A DNA stretch of 64,000 nucleotides from Stictocephala bisonia (lineage: Eukaryota; Arthropoda; Insecta; Hemiptera; Membracidae): assembly GCA_035578905.1 (NCBI GenBank), contig JAQJVL010000173.1, forward strand, positions 1,287,081 through 1,351,080, written 5' to 3'. A program made the position numbers and the translations under genes. The notes beneath the pieces are model-generated. The model saw only the letters and a list, made by a program, of their open reading frames with translations, ran no database searches and was not told the DNA's origin. Positions 1 to 11,389 of the stretch are shown piece after piece; positions within the stretch are counted from its first letter, which is position 1, and each line of letters begins with the position of its first letter.

Positions 1-3000
1 GTTGTAAACAATGTTACTTTCGGTAGTAAACAATAGACAGCTGTTGAAAATATGATGTTTCGCAGGTTGTAAACACATAACGAAAACAGCTGAACTCATA
101 GTAGTGTAGTAAAAAAATAGTTAAGAATGGAAAATGTTGTTTTGAAAAATAGCGATATCTAAATAATTTTAAAATATTACAGGTAACATTTCACTTGACC
201 ACTTCCACGGGTATTGAAATTGACAATATGTTGTAATTTCTCACGTATGAAAATGCTAAAATTTCACTAATCAAAGGTAAAGAAGTAGTTTTGGTGTATT
301 CCTCTACCGTTTATATTTTCTTTTGATTTAAAACGTTTCGAAACAAATATTAAGTTCATATTTAAATAAATTCACTTGTTTAACCAACAGGAGGAATGAT
401 ATAATTTATAACTTCCTTTTATAAATTTCTGGCGTTATGGCTCAGCGGCTAAGCGTTTAGTCTGTGGAAGGAATTTAATAAATGCCGACTGAGCTAACAG
501 TTAGTACTTCGCTTATTATTATGATTGGAAGGTTCTGTTTAGCGTAAGGGTGTTCGATCGAAAATTATTTTTGAAAATTGGTTAAATAAAATTGTTAGTA
601 TTCATGTAAGTAATAAATGTGTTATGGGAAAAACATTCTTTATGGAGATATGACTGCCCAAAGTGACTAATTTGGCCTTTTTGGTGCATAAATCATGAAC
701 AAACCGTGTGCTTTAATTTATTAACATGTTGGAAATATAGTGGATAACAGGTACTAATAAACTTAGTATGTAGTAAATCTAAAAAATTAAATTTTTTTAA
801 GTATTACCAATTATTTAAAAAAAATTACATTTGTTCAAATTTTGAGTTGAAATTTGTACATTCATCTTTGGCTAAAAAAGTAGATTAATAATTTGTATAA
901 AATTCATTGCTAGAGTACTATAAATGTGGGAGTTGTGCCCTTCTGTAGAATTTGTGGGGTGGGGCAGACGGGAGCTATGAGGAGGAGAGGGGAATACATT
1001 TCTAGTTAGTGAGTTAGGATCTTTACTACTCTTAGCGGCAGTTGCGATAAAATCTAGAACAAAATTCCTTAGAGAGCTTAACTGGACGCACGGAACACTC
1101 TTAAGCCATGCTTTCATTGGCCGGATAAGAGTAGACACTGATTTTTCTCCAGAAAGAGAAATATTTATACAGAGGATTGATTCCAAAGCATACATTTTTA
1201 TCATTTAATTGGCAAAAGCATTCGAAATATGTCCAGTACTTTGTTTTAGCTTGCTGGTGTCTCTAGCAAAGATTGTGTTACATTAACTTAGGCTGGAAGA
1301 ATGAACAAGCCTAAGTTAAGAACACATATTTTAAGAAAAAAAATTACGCACGATATATCCATACGTAAAGAAATTTCAATGAAATATACACTGTACTGTA
1401 ATCTGTATAGCATATCTTTCTGACAGACTAAATAAAAGTATTTTTACAATTTTAACGTGGTCTCTTACATGTAATTTTCTGATGAGAAATCCAATATCAT
1501 TTGCTGATGGATTTTCCGAAACAAGCTTATGCTGTTTTTGGAATATGTTGATTCCTATATTATGATCTGCAATATTTTAACTGTTATGGTTTCTGTCTTT
1601 GCTATAAAAATACCATAGAATTGTGAATTCTAAGAAGAAACAAAATTAATCTTTTTCTGTTGTATGGCATCTATCATCAATCACACTAATTAAGAAAAAT
1701 AATCCACAAATCCAGATATTTTGTATAAATATGGTGGTTTAAACCACCTGTGCAGAGTCTATTGCAGTTAATTGAACTGAGCTGCATAGTCTGTTTCAAT
1801 TCCGTTTTGACTCCAAATAATTCAGTACAAATATTTGTAACCCGGATCATCTCTAAAAGACACTGGGGGGGGGGGAGTAAGGTTAGTTTTGGGAAAATTT
1901 TCGAGTAGGAACATAGGTCGTGTGATACCTCATTTTGAATATCTATGCTTTCTGAGTACTTTGAAACAAAAATCAATTTTATGTGGATTTGTATGTACAG
2001 GATATGATAAAATGCCTTCAATGTAGGATTAAACAGTAAATTCTGCTGTCAACCCCAGTGAGTACAGAATATAAATAGAGAGGACATGGACTATACACCG
2101 TGTGCATTAGATGTGAGGCAAGATCATCCGACTTGGGCGGAAAACAGTGCTCCGACACTACACTCGTGGCGGTGTTCTCCCGCCAAAACACCAACATTTA
2201 ACACACTTATTGTGGAACTAAAATTTTCAATCTTAACACGTCAACAGTACAACTCATCTGGACACTTTTAAGTGAAAACCCTATTAAATAAGTGTTATAA
2301 ATAAATTATTATTAGTAATTAAACATTAAACGAATTATTTAGTTTTTCATTTTGGAAGAAAAAGTTAGTCGGCTGCTGACTTTTTTGTTGTTTGGTCAGA
2401 GAAGTTTGTCCAGCGGCAAAATTGTAGGGGAGATATTTAATTTAACATAAAAAATATTCATAAAATATAAGAGTGCAGGTTAATTCACCAGGACGGTGTG
2501 CTATTACTTATTGTAGTTAAGCGTCAACGTATTAGCAGGTCTCAGAGAACACATTATTGCAGTTAGTAGTTAGTAATGGGAATAGTATTATCATGTGGCT
2601 AAACAGTTAACATCCAGTTACACATCTTCAATTGAAATTAAAAACAGAATATTCATACTTTTTTGTATTACATCAATGTGTTTGAGTCATTTTACTACCT
2701 CATCGATCGCTTGTAATAACGAATGCAGCTGTCCAAATTTATCTTCTGCAAAAATGTGACAATGTTTTTGGGTCTGAGCTCCGTAATATTAATTAATTAG
2801 TAACAAACCAATAACTCCAAATCTTGGATCATACTTTTAAATTTATAAATCTTTTCTCCTTAAACATAAAGAAATACAAAAATAATTAATAAATGAATAT
2901 TTTATCATTTGGATTTAAGTTGTTCTTACATATGGAAAGATATCCCCACGCCATTCTTCCTGTTACTACAACCATAAGCCGGGCACCAAAGTATATTACA

Positions 3001-3109
3001 AAACAAATAAAAATAAATTATTTACAAAACAAATAAAAATAAATTATTTACAAGACTATATTTAAAAGACTAAACTAAATATATTCTAAATAAACAAGCC
3101 CCGAGAGAA
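1..3109. other. AT-rich non-coding region
   Basis: No exon I can support. A run of about 13 G lies near 1865-1877. A 26-bp unit is directly duplicated at about 2999-3052. Minus-strand open frames at 872-1204 and 1686-2021 are short, lack recognisable domains and have no convincing splice context. The 5' exon(s) needed by the coding exon at 4620 were not identified here; they may lie here unrecognised or upstream of the window. Confidence 0.6.
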
Positions 3110-3262
3110 CAGTCTGTTCTCACGCAGTGGCTGGCCGCGACGCAGTAGGAAAGCGCCTGCACAGAACGCTCTCACCTACCCGCAACATCGTAAAAACGCC
3201 GCCATATTGGTCGGAGACTCTGCCTCAATTGCGGTAACCGAAGGCGTCTCTATTTATATTTT
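3110..3262 (-). promoter_or_regulatory. candidate CpG-rich minus-strand core promoter with a short first coding exon
   Basis: This is a GC- and CpG-rich island in very AT-rich surroundings. On the minus strand TATAAATA (about 3259-3252) is followed by an ATG at 3205-3203 in the context CCAATATGGCGGC, which resembles a YY1/Pho-type motif. The frame runs ATG GCG GCG TTT TTA CGA TGT TGC GG and then meets a donor-like GTAGGTGAG at 3179-3171. That gives a possible 26-nt first exon (M-A-A-F-L-R-C-C) of a leftward gene whose later exons are not recognised. The spacing between TATA and ATG fits a short 5' UTR. The island could equally serve a plus-strand gene or be a CpG-rich repeat fragment. Confidence 0.25.
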
Positions 3263-3357
3263 GTTCTCACTGGCCAACTCCCCCACAAAGACCACCATTT
3301 TTATTTTAACGATCTTCATTACATGCCCTTTCATAAAGTTTTAATTAGTTTTATAAT

Positions 3358-3359
3358 TT

Positions 3360-3392
<33 letters not shown>

Positions 3393-3395
3393 ATT

Positions 3396-3426
<31 letters not shown>
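3358..3426. repeat. (TA)n / TATATTTATA microsatellite
   Basis: Imperfect TA dinucleotide run broken by TTT interruptions at regular spacing, about 70 bp. Confidence 0.9.
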
Positions 3427-4619
3427 TAAAAATTAGTAAATTTCAAAACGCAGAGTAAAATACATTAAATATCTACATATGTTGCAAAGTAAACAATTTC
3501 GAATGTCTATCAAAAACAAACATTTTTTGTATTTGAAGTTTCGTTCTATGTTGCTTAGTATAACAATAACGTTTATTTTATTTTTATACGTGCTACGTCA
3601 AATTTATTCAAAATATTTTGAGTTTGTTCCTTTAATTTTAGCAAGATGATTTATTTAACATAAGCTTTTAAGCGGATAGCTTATTTTATATTTTATACAA
3701 GAAACTTACTCGTAACTAAAATTTTGTTATTTTTTTTTTAATTTAATATTAGTGTTTTGATAGAACGCACTGAAATATGACAACTATGTTTGTTTTTTTT
3801 TTTTAATTTTATTGTTCTTATTATATATTTATTGATTTTATTTGTTTTTGTGACGTGTCATTTTTGTTGTTCATGATAAATTGTCTCAAGATACAATTAA
3901 GGGTAAAACATATAAGTTTATTTTAAATCAAATATTGAGTTGTTTATCTTGATTTGACAACAAACACTATTAAATATTTAACTATCTGTATGTGCGGTTA
4001 CCGATACTAAAAGTATAATGGTTACGTGTCTATCCCTTTTATTACAGTGAAGAAATTAAATAGCACAAATGTCACAAAAATGGTTTTTGCGTATGCAATT
4101 AGGTAAAATGTGGGTTTAATTTGTAATGTTACGGTTGGTGTAATTTGAGTTTATATATGCTTATGACAAAGAATTTAAAATTAAAAAAAAGTGACATAGT
4201 GGTTCTTGGAACAAAACAAAACTCAATATATTTAATATAAAAATTAATCATCAATAATCTGATAAACAATAAGTTGAAAAAGTTAATTCAGAGTAAATAC
4301 AATTTACAAAATCGTGAGTTAGATATTTTGGAATTATTTCACTAGAGTTGTTTTATGTTTTGACCAAAGGAACTACCCCCAAGCAAACCTACGATATTTT
4401 ATAAACATCGTTTATGTAAATAAATACTTCAAATAAGAGTTTGATAACTGACGTTAACCCCAATTTAAGTCACTAAATTCAAACCACTCTACTTATTAAA
4501 CCTTACTTTACGTAGACTTGAATGATTTTTTTATATTTACAGTATTAGTAACAATCCCTCTCATAATTTCACACGACAGATGTCAAAAACAACAAATACA
4601 TAAAATATTTTCATTGTAG

Positions 4620-5425
4620 GTGACTTGGAGAGCAGGGAAGGTTCAAGATTAGAAGATTTTCAAGGGGCGACCCCAAACATTGAACATTCTTTTGATGCCA
4701 CCAAAGTAGCTGCTGATAAAACTGTACACGACATAATTGGCAAGCTGACATCCTCTTCCAACCGTCGTCTTCGGCAAGTTGTGCACCAAGCTCCTTTCAG
4801 TCGTAAAGTTCTTCGACAATATTTAGGGTTACGCCCCATGGCCTTACAACAATCCAGACCGATGATCCTCAGTCAAAAGCCGTTCCGTTATCCAATTGGA
4901 CCTAATCCATACTTGCAAGAAAACAACCTTGAAAACATCGGGAAGCAGGTATCATTATCGATTCAACACCTGGTCAACTCACATTTAGAGTCCACGGTAC
5001 AGCAAAATCTGGCAGCTCATGAGATGTTTTCAAAATTGTCAGATCAGCAACTTTATCAACCGCAGTTTGTCGCTCCAAACCGTGATATTACCCATCACGT
5101 AAACATAGGACAGCCACAAGTATCCTTTTCTTCTTATTCACAGCATATAATAACTGGTGCAGGACATGCTCAAAACTTTCAGAATGTTCCTGGAATTTCT
5201 CATCCTGAAATTGTCCCGGTGCATTACTCAGGACAAACATTTGACTCAGTCCTACCTCAAGGTCATTCCGTTGTAGAACCTGCGTCAGTGAAGCCAATTC
5301 AAGAGTATGAAGACACTCAGCAGGAACAGAAGACAGTAGATATAATCCATTTGGATGACCCAGACGACCAGACAAAGTTTATTGAATCGCCAGAAAGTAA
5401 CATAGACGTTCGTTTTGGAAACTAA
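4620..5425 (+). CDS. terminal exon A of an unrecognised Q/H/P-rich protein (5' partial)
   Basis: Function not recognised. The exon begins after a good acceptor (pyrimidine-rich tract, then TTGTAG at 4614-4619) in phase 1: two bases complete a codon, followed by D-L-E-S-R-E-G. It stays open for 268 codons to TAA at 5423-5425. No in-frame ATG lies near the acceptor, so it is a downstream exon, not a gene start. The protein has a hydrophilic charged head containing HSFDATK, a Q/H/S/P-rich middle with no cysteine-rich or membrane segment, and an acidic tail ending SPES-NIDVRFGN. The head and tail resemble those of the exon at 5655, which also shares the acceptor sequence and phase. AATAAA at 5483-5488 makes this a credible 3'-terminal exon. 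It could be an alternative last exon of one gene or the last exon of a tandem paralogue. Confidence 0.6.
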
Positions 5426-5482
5426 TACTAAACTTTTTTTATTTTACTGTCAGTTTTCTTAAAACGTAGTATAAATTCTATC

Positions 5483-5488
5483 AATAAA
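5483..5488 (+). terminator. poly(A) signal of exon A
   Basis: Canonical AATAAA 58 nt after the stop of exon A and well before the acceptor of exon B. It supports cleavage between the two coding exons. Confidence 0.55.
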
Positions 5489-5654
5489 TTAAGTGTATCC
5501 TTAGTTTAATTTCTTTTAATATATATACACTTTATGTTTCAATGATGGCTTTTCCGTCCACAGAATAAAGTCCCTGTTAACAAACAAGTAATTCTTAAAA
5601 ATTCTGTTACCTTTGATTACTAACTGACTGTCTACTTAAAGTCTCCTCTTGTAG

Positions 5655-6847
5655 GTGAACCAGAGCCTGATTCAGCCGAAGAGATGCCAGAAGACCGTAT
5701 AAATCTGCACCACTCATTCAAAGGGGTTGTAGACGCTTCTACCAAGGCTCTTAAAGATGTCCACAAATACATAAGTCAGAAGGTATCCTCTGTAGCGGAA
5801 AAACACTTGAATACCATCAGCCGACCACTTTCCAAAATCATAGTTCCAATAGTTCTCGTCAGAGACCGTCTTCTGGGATGTAAGAAATCCTCAGAATCTG
5901 GATGCCCTTATCATGAACATTCATCTCATGAACACTCTTCTTTTCCCCAGCAATCTCAAGAGGATCAATCATATTTTCCCCAGCAACCTCACGAGGATCA
6001 ATCATCTTATCCCCAGCAACCTCACGAGGATCAATCATCTTTTCCCCAGAAACCTCAAGAGTCACATTCGTCTTTTCCTCAGCAAACTCAAGAGGGACAC
6101 CCATCTTTTCCCCAGCAACCTCCCGAGGATCAATCATCTTTTCCCCAGAAACCTCAAGAGTCACATTCGTCTTTTCCTCAGCAACCTCAAGAGGGACACC
6201 CGTCTTTTCCCCAGCAATCTCACGAGGATCAACCATCTTTTCCCCAGAAACCTCAAGAGTCACACTCGTCTTTTCCTCAGCAACCTCAAGAGGGACACCC
6301 GTCTTTTCCCCAGCAATCTCACGAGGATCAACCATCTTTTCCCCAGAAACCTCAAGAGTCACACTCGTCTTTTCCTCAGCAACCTCAAGAGGGACACATG
6401 TATTTTCCCCAGCAACCTCACGAGGATCAATCATCTTTTCCCCAGAAACCTCAAGAGTTACACTCGTCTTTTCCTCAGCAACCTCAAGAGGGACACCCGT
6501 CTTTTCCCCAGCAATCTCACGAGGATCAATCATCTTTTCCCCAGAAATCTCAAGAGTCACACTCGTCTTTCCCTCCGCAACCTCAAGAGGGACACCCGTC
6601 TTTTCACCAGCAACATCAAGAGGAGCACTCGTCTTTTCCCCAGGACTCAGTTACTTCTCTTCCAAAAGATAAAGAAGAACACTCCGATATTCCAGTCATG
6701 GATGAAAAACCAGCTGACCTTACAAATTCAGATGTGGGTATAATATTTACTGGATCGCCTGAAAGTGGTAAAGAATTATTTGGTGCCGGAAGTGATATTG
6801 ATATTAGATTTGGAGAAGGCAAGGGCCCGCGTCAGCGTACGTTCTGA
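5655..6847 (+). CDS. terminal exon B: repetitive SFPQ-rich protein (5' partial)
   Basis: The exon starts after CTCTTGTAG (5646-5654) in the same phase as exon A: two bases, then E-P-E-P-D-S-A-E-E. It runs to TGA at 6845-6847. An in-frame ATG at 5684 exists, but the frame is open back to the acceptor and the match to exon A begins upstream, so I prefer the spliced start. Head: HSFKGVVDASTKALKD, alignable with HSFDATK of exon A. Middle: 21 tandem 11-residue units (about 5938-6630) of types SFPQQPQEGHP, SFPQQSHEDQS and SFPQKPQESHS, rich in Q, P, H, E and S and without cysteine. Tail: acidic, ending with GSDIDIRFGEG and a short basic end. Composition suggests a disordered or structural protein. 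No signal peptide is visible because the first exon is missing. Other frames across the repeat are open only because the unit is 33 bp. Confidence 0.65.
5938..6648 (+). repeat. coding 33-bp minisatellite, partly a 99-bp higher-order repeat
   Basis: About 21.5 units of 33 bp. The three unit types recur in fixed order (EGHP, EDQ, ESHS), giving a 99-bp supra-unit in the centre. Flanking units are more diverged, as expected for unequal exchange. All length changes keep multiples of three. Confidence 0.9.
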
Positions 6848-7541
6848 GGAAAGAGTAGTGACAAAAATCTATTGTTTAAAAATATATAATATACAAAGGT
6901 GATGGTCTACTAACTAAATTACAGTGATGATTGAATTAGCTAGAATTGGTGTCATTAAAGCATTAAGAAAATTGCCCAGTTAATTATATATTTAAATAAT
7001 AAGATTCTGACAAATACACTTTACAGTATGTTTTGGATGGTAACTTGCAATTTTTTCAACAATAGTTATGTTTAATTTTAAGATAGTGTTTCGAAAATAA
7101 ATATTGAATTTTAGATGGTAGTTTTATTATAACATTTCTAAGAATACTAGTGTAATGTGGGTGTTCAAAGCTTACTGATAACGGTAAGAGTTAAAAAAAA
7201 AAAAAATTAAATACCAACACTTATTGTAATAAAATTATAATAACTATAGTTTTATATTTTCTTACACAAATTTAATATCAGAGCAGATTTGCATTATTTT
7301 AAATGTACGTTTACTGAGTAAATTTTGAATACTATAAATATATAAATTGTGATATCTATTGACATTTTACAAAGGGGCTAAATATAAACCAGGCAGTAAC
7401 TGAGAAATCGAGTATGTAATTAAAAAAAGTAAATAAAAATAACAAATACCATATTTAGAAACCGATAAATATGTTTTTAATTAAATTTATAATTGAAAAA
7501 TACAGAAATATTACGGAAGTTTATGTATTCTGAATAATAAT
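6848..7541. other. 3' UTR and AT-rich spacer
   Basis: Non-coding. AATAAA at 7096-7101 is a possible poly(A) signal for exon B, about 250 nt past its stop. A poly-A run lies near 7193-7205. No further exon of the A/B type is seen here. Confidence 0.5.
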
Positions 7542-8642
7542 ATTTACTACCCATTGTGTGTAACTAGATTTACTACCCATTGTGTGTAACTAGATTTACT
7601 ACCCATTGTGTGTAACTAGATTTACTACCCATTGTGTGTAACTAGATTTACTACCCGTTGTGTGTAACTAGATTTACTACCCATTGTGTGTAACTAGATT
7701 TACTACCCGTTGTGTGTAACTAGATTTACTACCCATTGTGTGTAACTAGATTTACTACCCATTGTGTGTAACTAGATTTACTACCCATTGTGTGTAACTA
7801 GATTTACTACCCGTTGTGTGTAACTAGATTTACTACCCATTGTGTGTAACTAGATTTACTACCCACTGTGTGTAACTAGATTTACTACCCACTGTGTGTA
7901 ACTAGATTTACTACCCATTGTGTGTAACTAGATTTACTACCCATTGTGTGTAACTAGATTTACTACCCATTGTGTGTAACTAGATTTACTACCCATTGTG
8001 TGTAACTAGATTTACTACCCATTGTGTGTAACTAGATTTACTACCCGTTGTGTGTAACTAGATTTACTACCCGTTGTGTGTAACTAGATTTACTACCCAT
8101 TGTGTGTAACTAGATTTACTACCCATTGTGTGTAACTAGATTTACTACCCATTGTGTGTGTAACTAGATTTACTACCCATTGTGTGTAACTAGATTTACT
8201 ACCCATTGTGTGTAACTAGATTTACTACCCATTGTGTGTAACTAGATTTACTACCCATTGTGTGTGTAACTAGATTTACTACCCATTGTGTGTAACTAGA
8301 TTTACTACCCATTGTGTGTAACTAGATTTACTACCCATTGTGTGTAACTAGATTTACTACCCATTGTGTGTAACTAGATTTACTACCCATTGTGTGTAAC
8401 TAGATTTACTACCCATTGTGTGTAACTAGATTTACTACCCATTGTGTGTAACTAGATTTACTACCCATTGTGTGTAACTAGATTTACTACCCATTGTGTG
8501 TAACTAGATTTACTACCCATTGTGTGTGTAACTAGATTTACTACCCATTGTGTGTAATTAGATTTACTACCCATTGTGTGTAACTAGATTTACTACCCAT
8601 TGTGTGTAACTAGATTTACTACCCATTGTGTCTAACTAGATT
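7542..8642. repeat. 26-bp tandem satellite, about 42 copies
   Basis: Unit ATTTACTACCCATTGTGTGT plus AACTAG. Copies are nearly identical. Variants are CCGTTG or CCACTG for CCATTG, and a few 28-bp units have an extra GT. The GT-slippage units suggest replication slippage as well as unequal exchange. Every unit carries a stop in several frames, so it is not coding. Confidence 0.97.
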
Positions 8643-9847
8643 GTCAACCTAGAATACTCAATTTGTTGATTTTATTTTAAATACGGACTCAATGTGATTC
8701 TCTTTAAATGTAGAAATTAAAATTTCTACATGAAGCATTTGTACAGTACATGAATTTGATAAAAAATAATTAATTAATAATTTTTACGCATTTAAGAATG
8801 ATTACAATTTATTCCTATAATTTTAAATCAGCAATGAATTTCTACTCACTTTTATTTTCTAAAAAACGATGGATTGAAATAATCCTCCTTGAATGAACCA
8901 AACAACGCCTTCAATTAAGATTGACCTTGCATCTTACCCGCAGTACTCAATGGTTATGCATTAAGGCAGTCCAAAAGTTGAAGGCTCTCCCTTAATTAGT
9001 AGACTGCAATCTGTATCTTATCGTTTTAAACGAAAATAATAAAAAAGGTTCAATCATATACATGAGCAACTGGAGGTAACTTTGATAGTATTTTTTTAAC
9101 ACCGAATTAACTAATATATCTATTTAATTATTATTTTTAATTGTAAAATTGTTTCTATTAGACGTAGGCCTATAATAAAAAAATACTGATTCTGAGTACC
9201 TATCTTTAATTTTAGGTACTTGAAGTGGCCTTTTCCTAAACCGGCTACGAGAAGTCGACAGGTCCAGATAGTTGTGTAGTAGCCATGGCAATTTTACCAC
9301 CAGTGGTCCAAAACATGCTTTTCTATTACAATTCTATTCTGTAAGGTTCGCGTTCATTGTTATAAAGATTTATAGAGAACACTTTATGATTAGTAAAGGT
9401 CTATTCTATTAAACGATAAGTTGATATCGTGAGGTTTTTTAATATAAAATCGTCAAGAAAGACGTTTAAGATTTTTAACCGTGAAAAAAATATAAATATA
9501 CTCGATTTTTTACAAAAACCATTTCAAGGTTCTCTAGAACAGGTCTTAACTTTTCTAATGACACTCAAGTGTTACATACGATCATTTTTACGAACAGAAT
9601 CGTTCAAACAGAAACCCATGTTTTTGGCTTTTTTGCGTGAGAGAAAAGGCCATCTTAAAAATATGTTTCATGTTTTGAAAAAGTGCAGAGGCAGATTCTA
9701 CTCCCCACATCAGCAAAAGGTGAAGTTTGTTTTTTATATTTTTATTGGAATTGCTTGATTGTTTTGCAAAATTCCTTCTATACGACACATTGGACTCCTT
9801 ATTTGAACATAAAACACATCTAATAGCTCCATTCCATTATATTTATA
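8643..9847. other. AT-rich spacer with a dispersed-repeat fragment
   Basis: No gene recognised. The stretch 9577-9650 (around GAATCGTT and AGAAACCCATGTTTTT) resembles 41615-41690, so both are fragments of one dispersed repeat. Short open frames at 9429-9909 are lysine/phenylalanine-rich and without domains. Confidence 0.5.
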
Positions 9848-10195
9848 CAGGGTGCCCCGAAATTAAAGCGCCAAACTTCGGGAAGTGGTTATTATATAGC
9901 TCAAAATAAATAGAAAATAAAGAATACATTTTTTCGAAAAAAATACGTCGTTTTCCAGATATCCACCATTTTGTTTTGTTCCCCAACAGAATTTGTATCT
10001 TCAAGTTGGGTCAACCATCTTTATGAAACTCGCTATGCATGTTACAATAATAAATACCTATTCTGGAAAAAATCAACTTGATTCAATTTGAAATTTTAAA
10101 ATAGCAGCTATTTTAAATTGTTAAACTGATATTGCGGGGAAATGGGAAAAATACAAAAAATAACTAAAATCATTGTTTTTTTTTTCATGATTTTA

Positions 10196-10320
10196 TTACC
10201 AATCTGTCAGTATCAAAAATGTTAAAATCGGACAAAAAACAACCGAGGCACATTGACATTTGTGTATCGGTTGTTTTTTTGTCCAATTTTAACTTTTTTT
10301 TTATACTGACAGATTGGTAA
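10196..10320. mobile_element. small hairpin element nested in the foldback element
   Basis: TTACCAATCTGTCAGTAT at 10196-10213 is repeated in reverse complement at 10303-10320. Inner arms (TTAAAATCGGACAAAAAACA against its complement) make almost the whole 125 bp self-complementary. It lies immediately beside the pogo-like element. Confidence 0.6.
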
Positions 10321-10328
10321 TTAAATTT

Positions 10329-11051
10329 CAGTACAACCTCGATTATCCGGCAGTCCGTGTTATCCAGTTCGGCAAGTAGTTGGAAATAAAAATTATTTAC
10401 AAGATACAATTAGAATTAATCGCTAGCGTCTTTCAGTTTTCGAACGCAATTGTCATACACGAGTGTTTCGGTTTTGCATTTCGGAAATTGCAGGCTCTGT
10501 ATTGACAAGTCACCCTCTTTCGTCAAGCGGTCGCTTGTTACTGCCTAATAATAATGCGCCTTAAGATTTGAGCTGGCAATGTTGTTTACTTTTGTTAAGT
10601 GTGGCTGGCCGGAAGTGTCCATTTCGCGAGTGAGGGAAATCGGAACTGGAACAGTTCATTTTACGTACACATAATTTGCAGTTACATAACTGTACATATT
10701 TTTTTGTATTCAGTCGGAGTTAAAATTAAATTTAAGTATAGGATTTAATATTTAAGTAAACATACATAATGTACATAAAATTTACTTAGAATTTTTGATA
10801 GCCTAATTAAAACACAGTTGTATTTTTAAATATCTTTCGTATTGTAATATAAAGCAGCGTCAAATTTGGCGATCGTGATAAACATCGTTCGTTTCATTAC
10901 AATTTCTGCAGAGCGTGTTGCGTCACGTGCAATTGTAGGCGCCCCGCTTTCGCACTAAACGTGATTCTACAATAATACCAAGTTATTTATGACTTATGTT
11001 TTATTCGGCTTCACCTTCGTCACATTAGGCCGGATAATCGAGGTTGTACTG
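10329..11051. mobile_element. pogo/Tigger-like non-autonomous element
   Basis: Terminal inverted repeats CAGTACAACCTCGATTATCC and its reverse complement bound 723 bp. Ends of the type CAGT...CCTCGATTATCCG are typical of the pogo/Tigger branch of Tc1/mariner. There is no open transposase. TA follows the right end, but the left flank is TT, so the expected TA duplication is decayed or absent. Confidence 0.65.
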
Positions 11052-11389
11052 TATCTAAAAACCACAATTTTAGTAAGTTTTATGTATTTTTTGCCGTTTT
11101 CCCATAATTTCCGTTTAAAAATTTAAAATAGCCGCCATTTTGATCAAGTTGATTGTGTTTTCTAGAATAGGTCTTTATTCTTGTAACGTGCATAGTTTGC
11201 TCAACCGATCTTGTATAAAGATCGGTTGAGCAAACTTGTAGATAAAAATTCTTTTGTAAAAAAAAACAAAATGGTGGATATCTGGTAAACGAAGCGTTTT
11301 TGGAAAAACATTTAATCTAGATTTTTTTCTTTATTTTGACCTATACAAGCATAACCTGAATTTTGGCACTTTACTTTCTGGACACCCTG

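Larger units (their letters stand above)
9848..11389. mobile_element. foldback DNA element with ~300-bp terminal inverted repeats
   Basis: The left end CAGGGTGCCCCGAAATTAAA and the right end (reverse complement CAGGGTGTCCAGAAAGTAAA) start long, diverged inverted repeats. They can be followed inward through ATATCCACCATTTTGTT and CCTATTCT on both sides to about 10180 and 11060. The interior holds two further inverted-repeat elements (10196-10320 and 10329-11051), so this is a host element with later insertions. No transposase is visible, so it is non-autonomous. CAGGGTG-type termini occur in several DNA-transposon superfamilies and I do not assign one. Confidence 0.7.

Noticed and set aside
872..1204. 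110-aa minus-strand frame as a gene
   Set aside because: Composition is not obviously repetitive, but no domain, no splice or promoter evidence and no similarity I recognise; kept out for lack of support.
5859..6743. Long alternative-frame proteins over the 33-bp repeat on both strands
   Set aside because: A repeat unit divisible by three leaves several frames open. Only the chosen frame has the acceptor, stop context and tail shared with exon A.
5400..6840. RFG at the ends of exons A and B as RFamide neuropeptide sites
   Set aside because: Amidation needs RFG followed by a basic cleavage site; here it is RFGN-stop and RFGEG. No repeated peptide copies.
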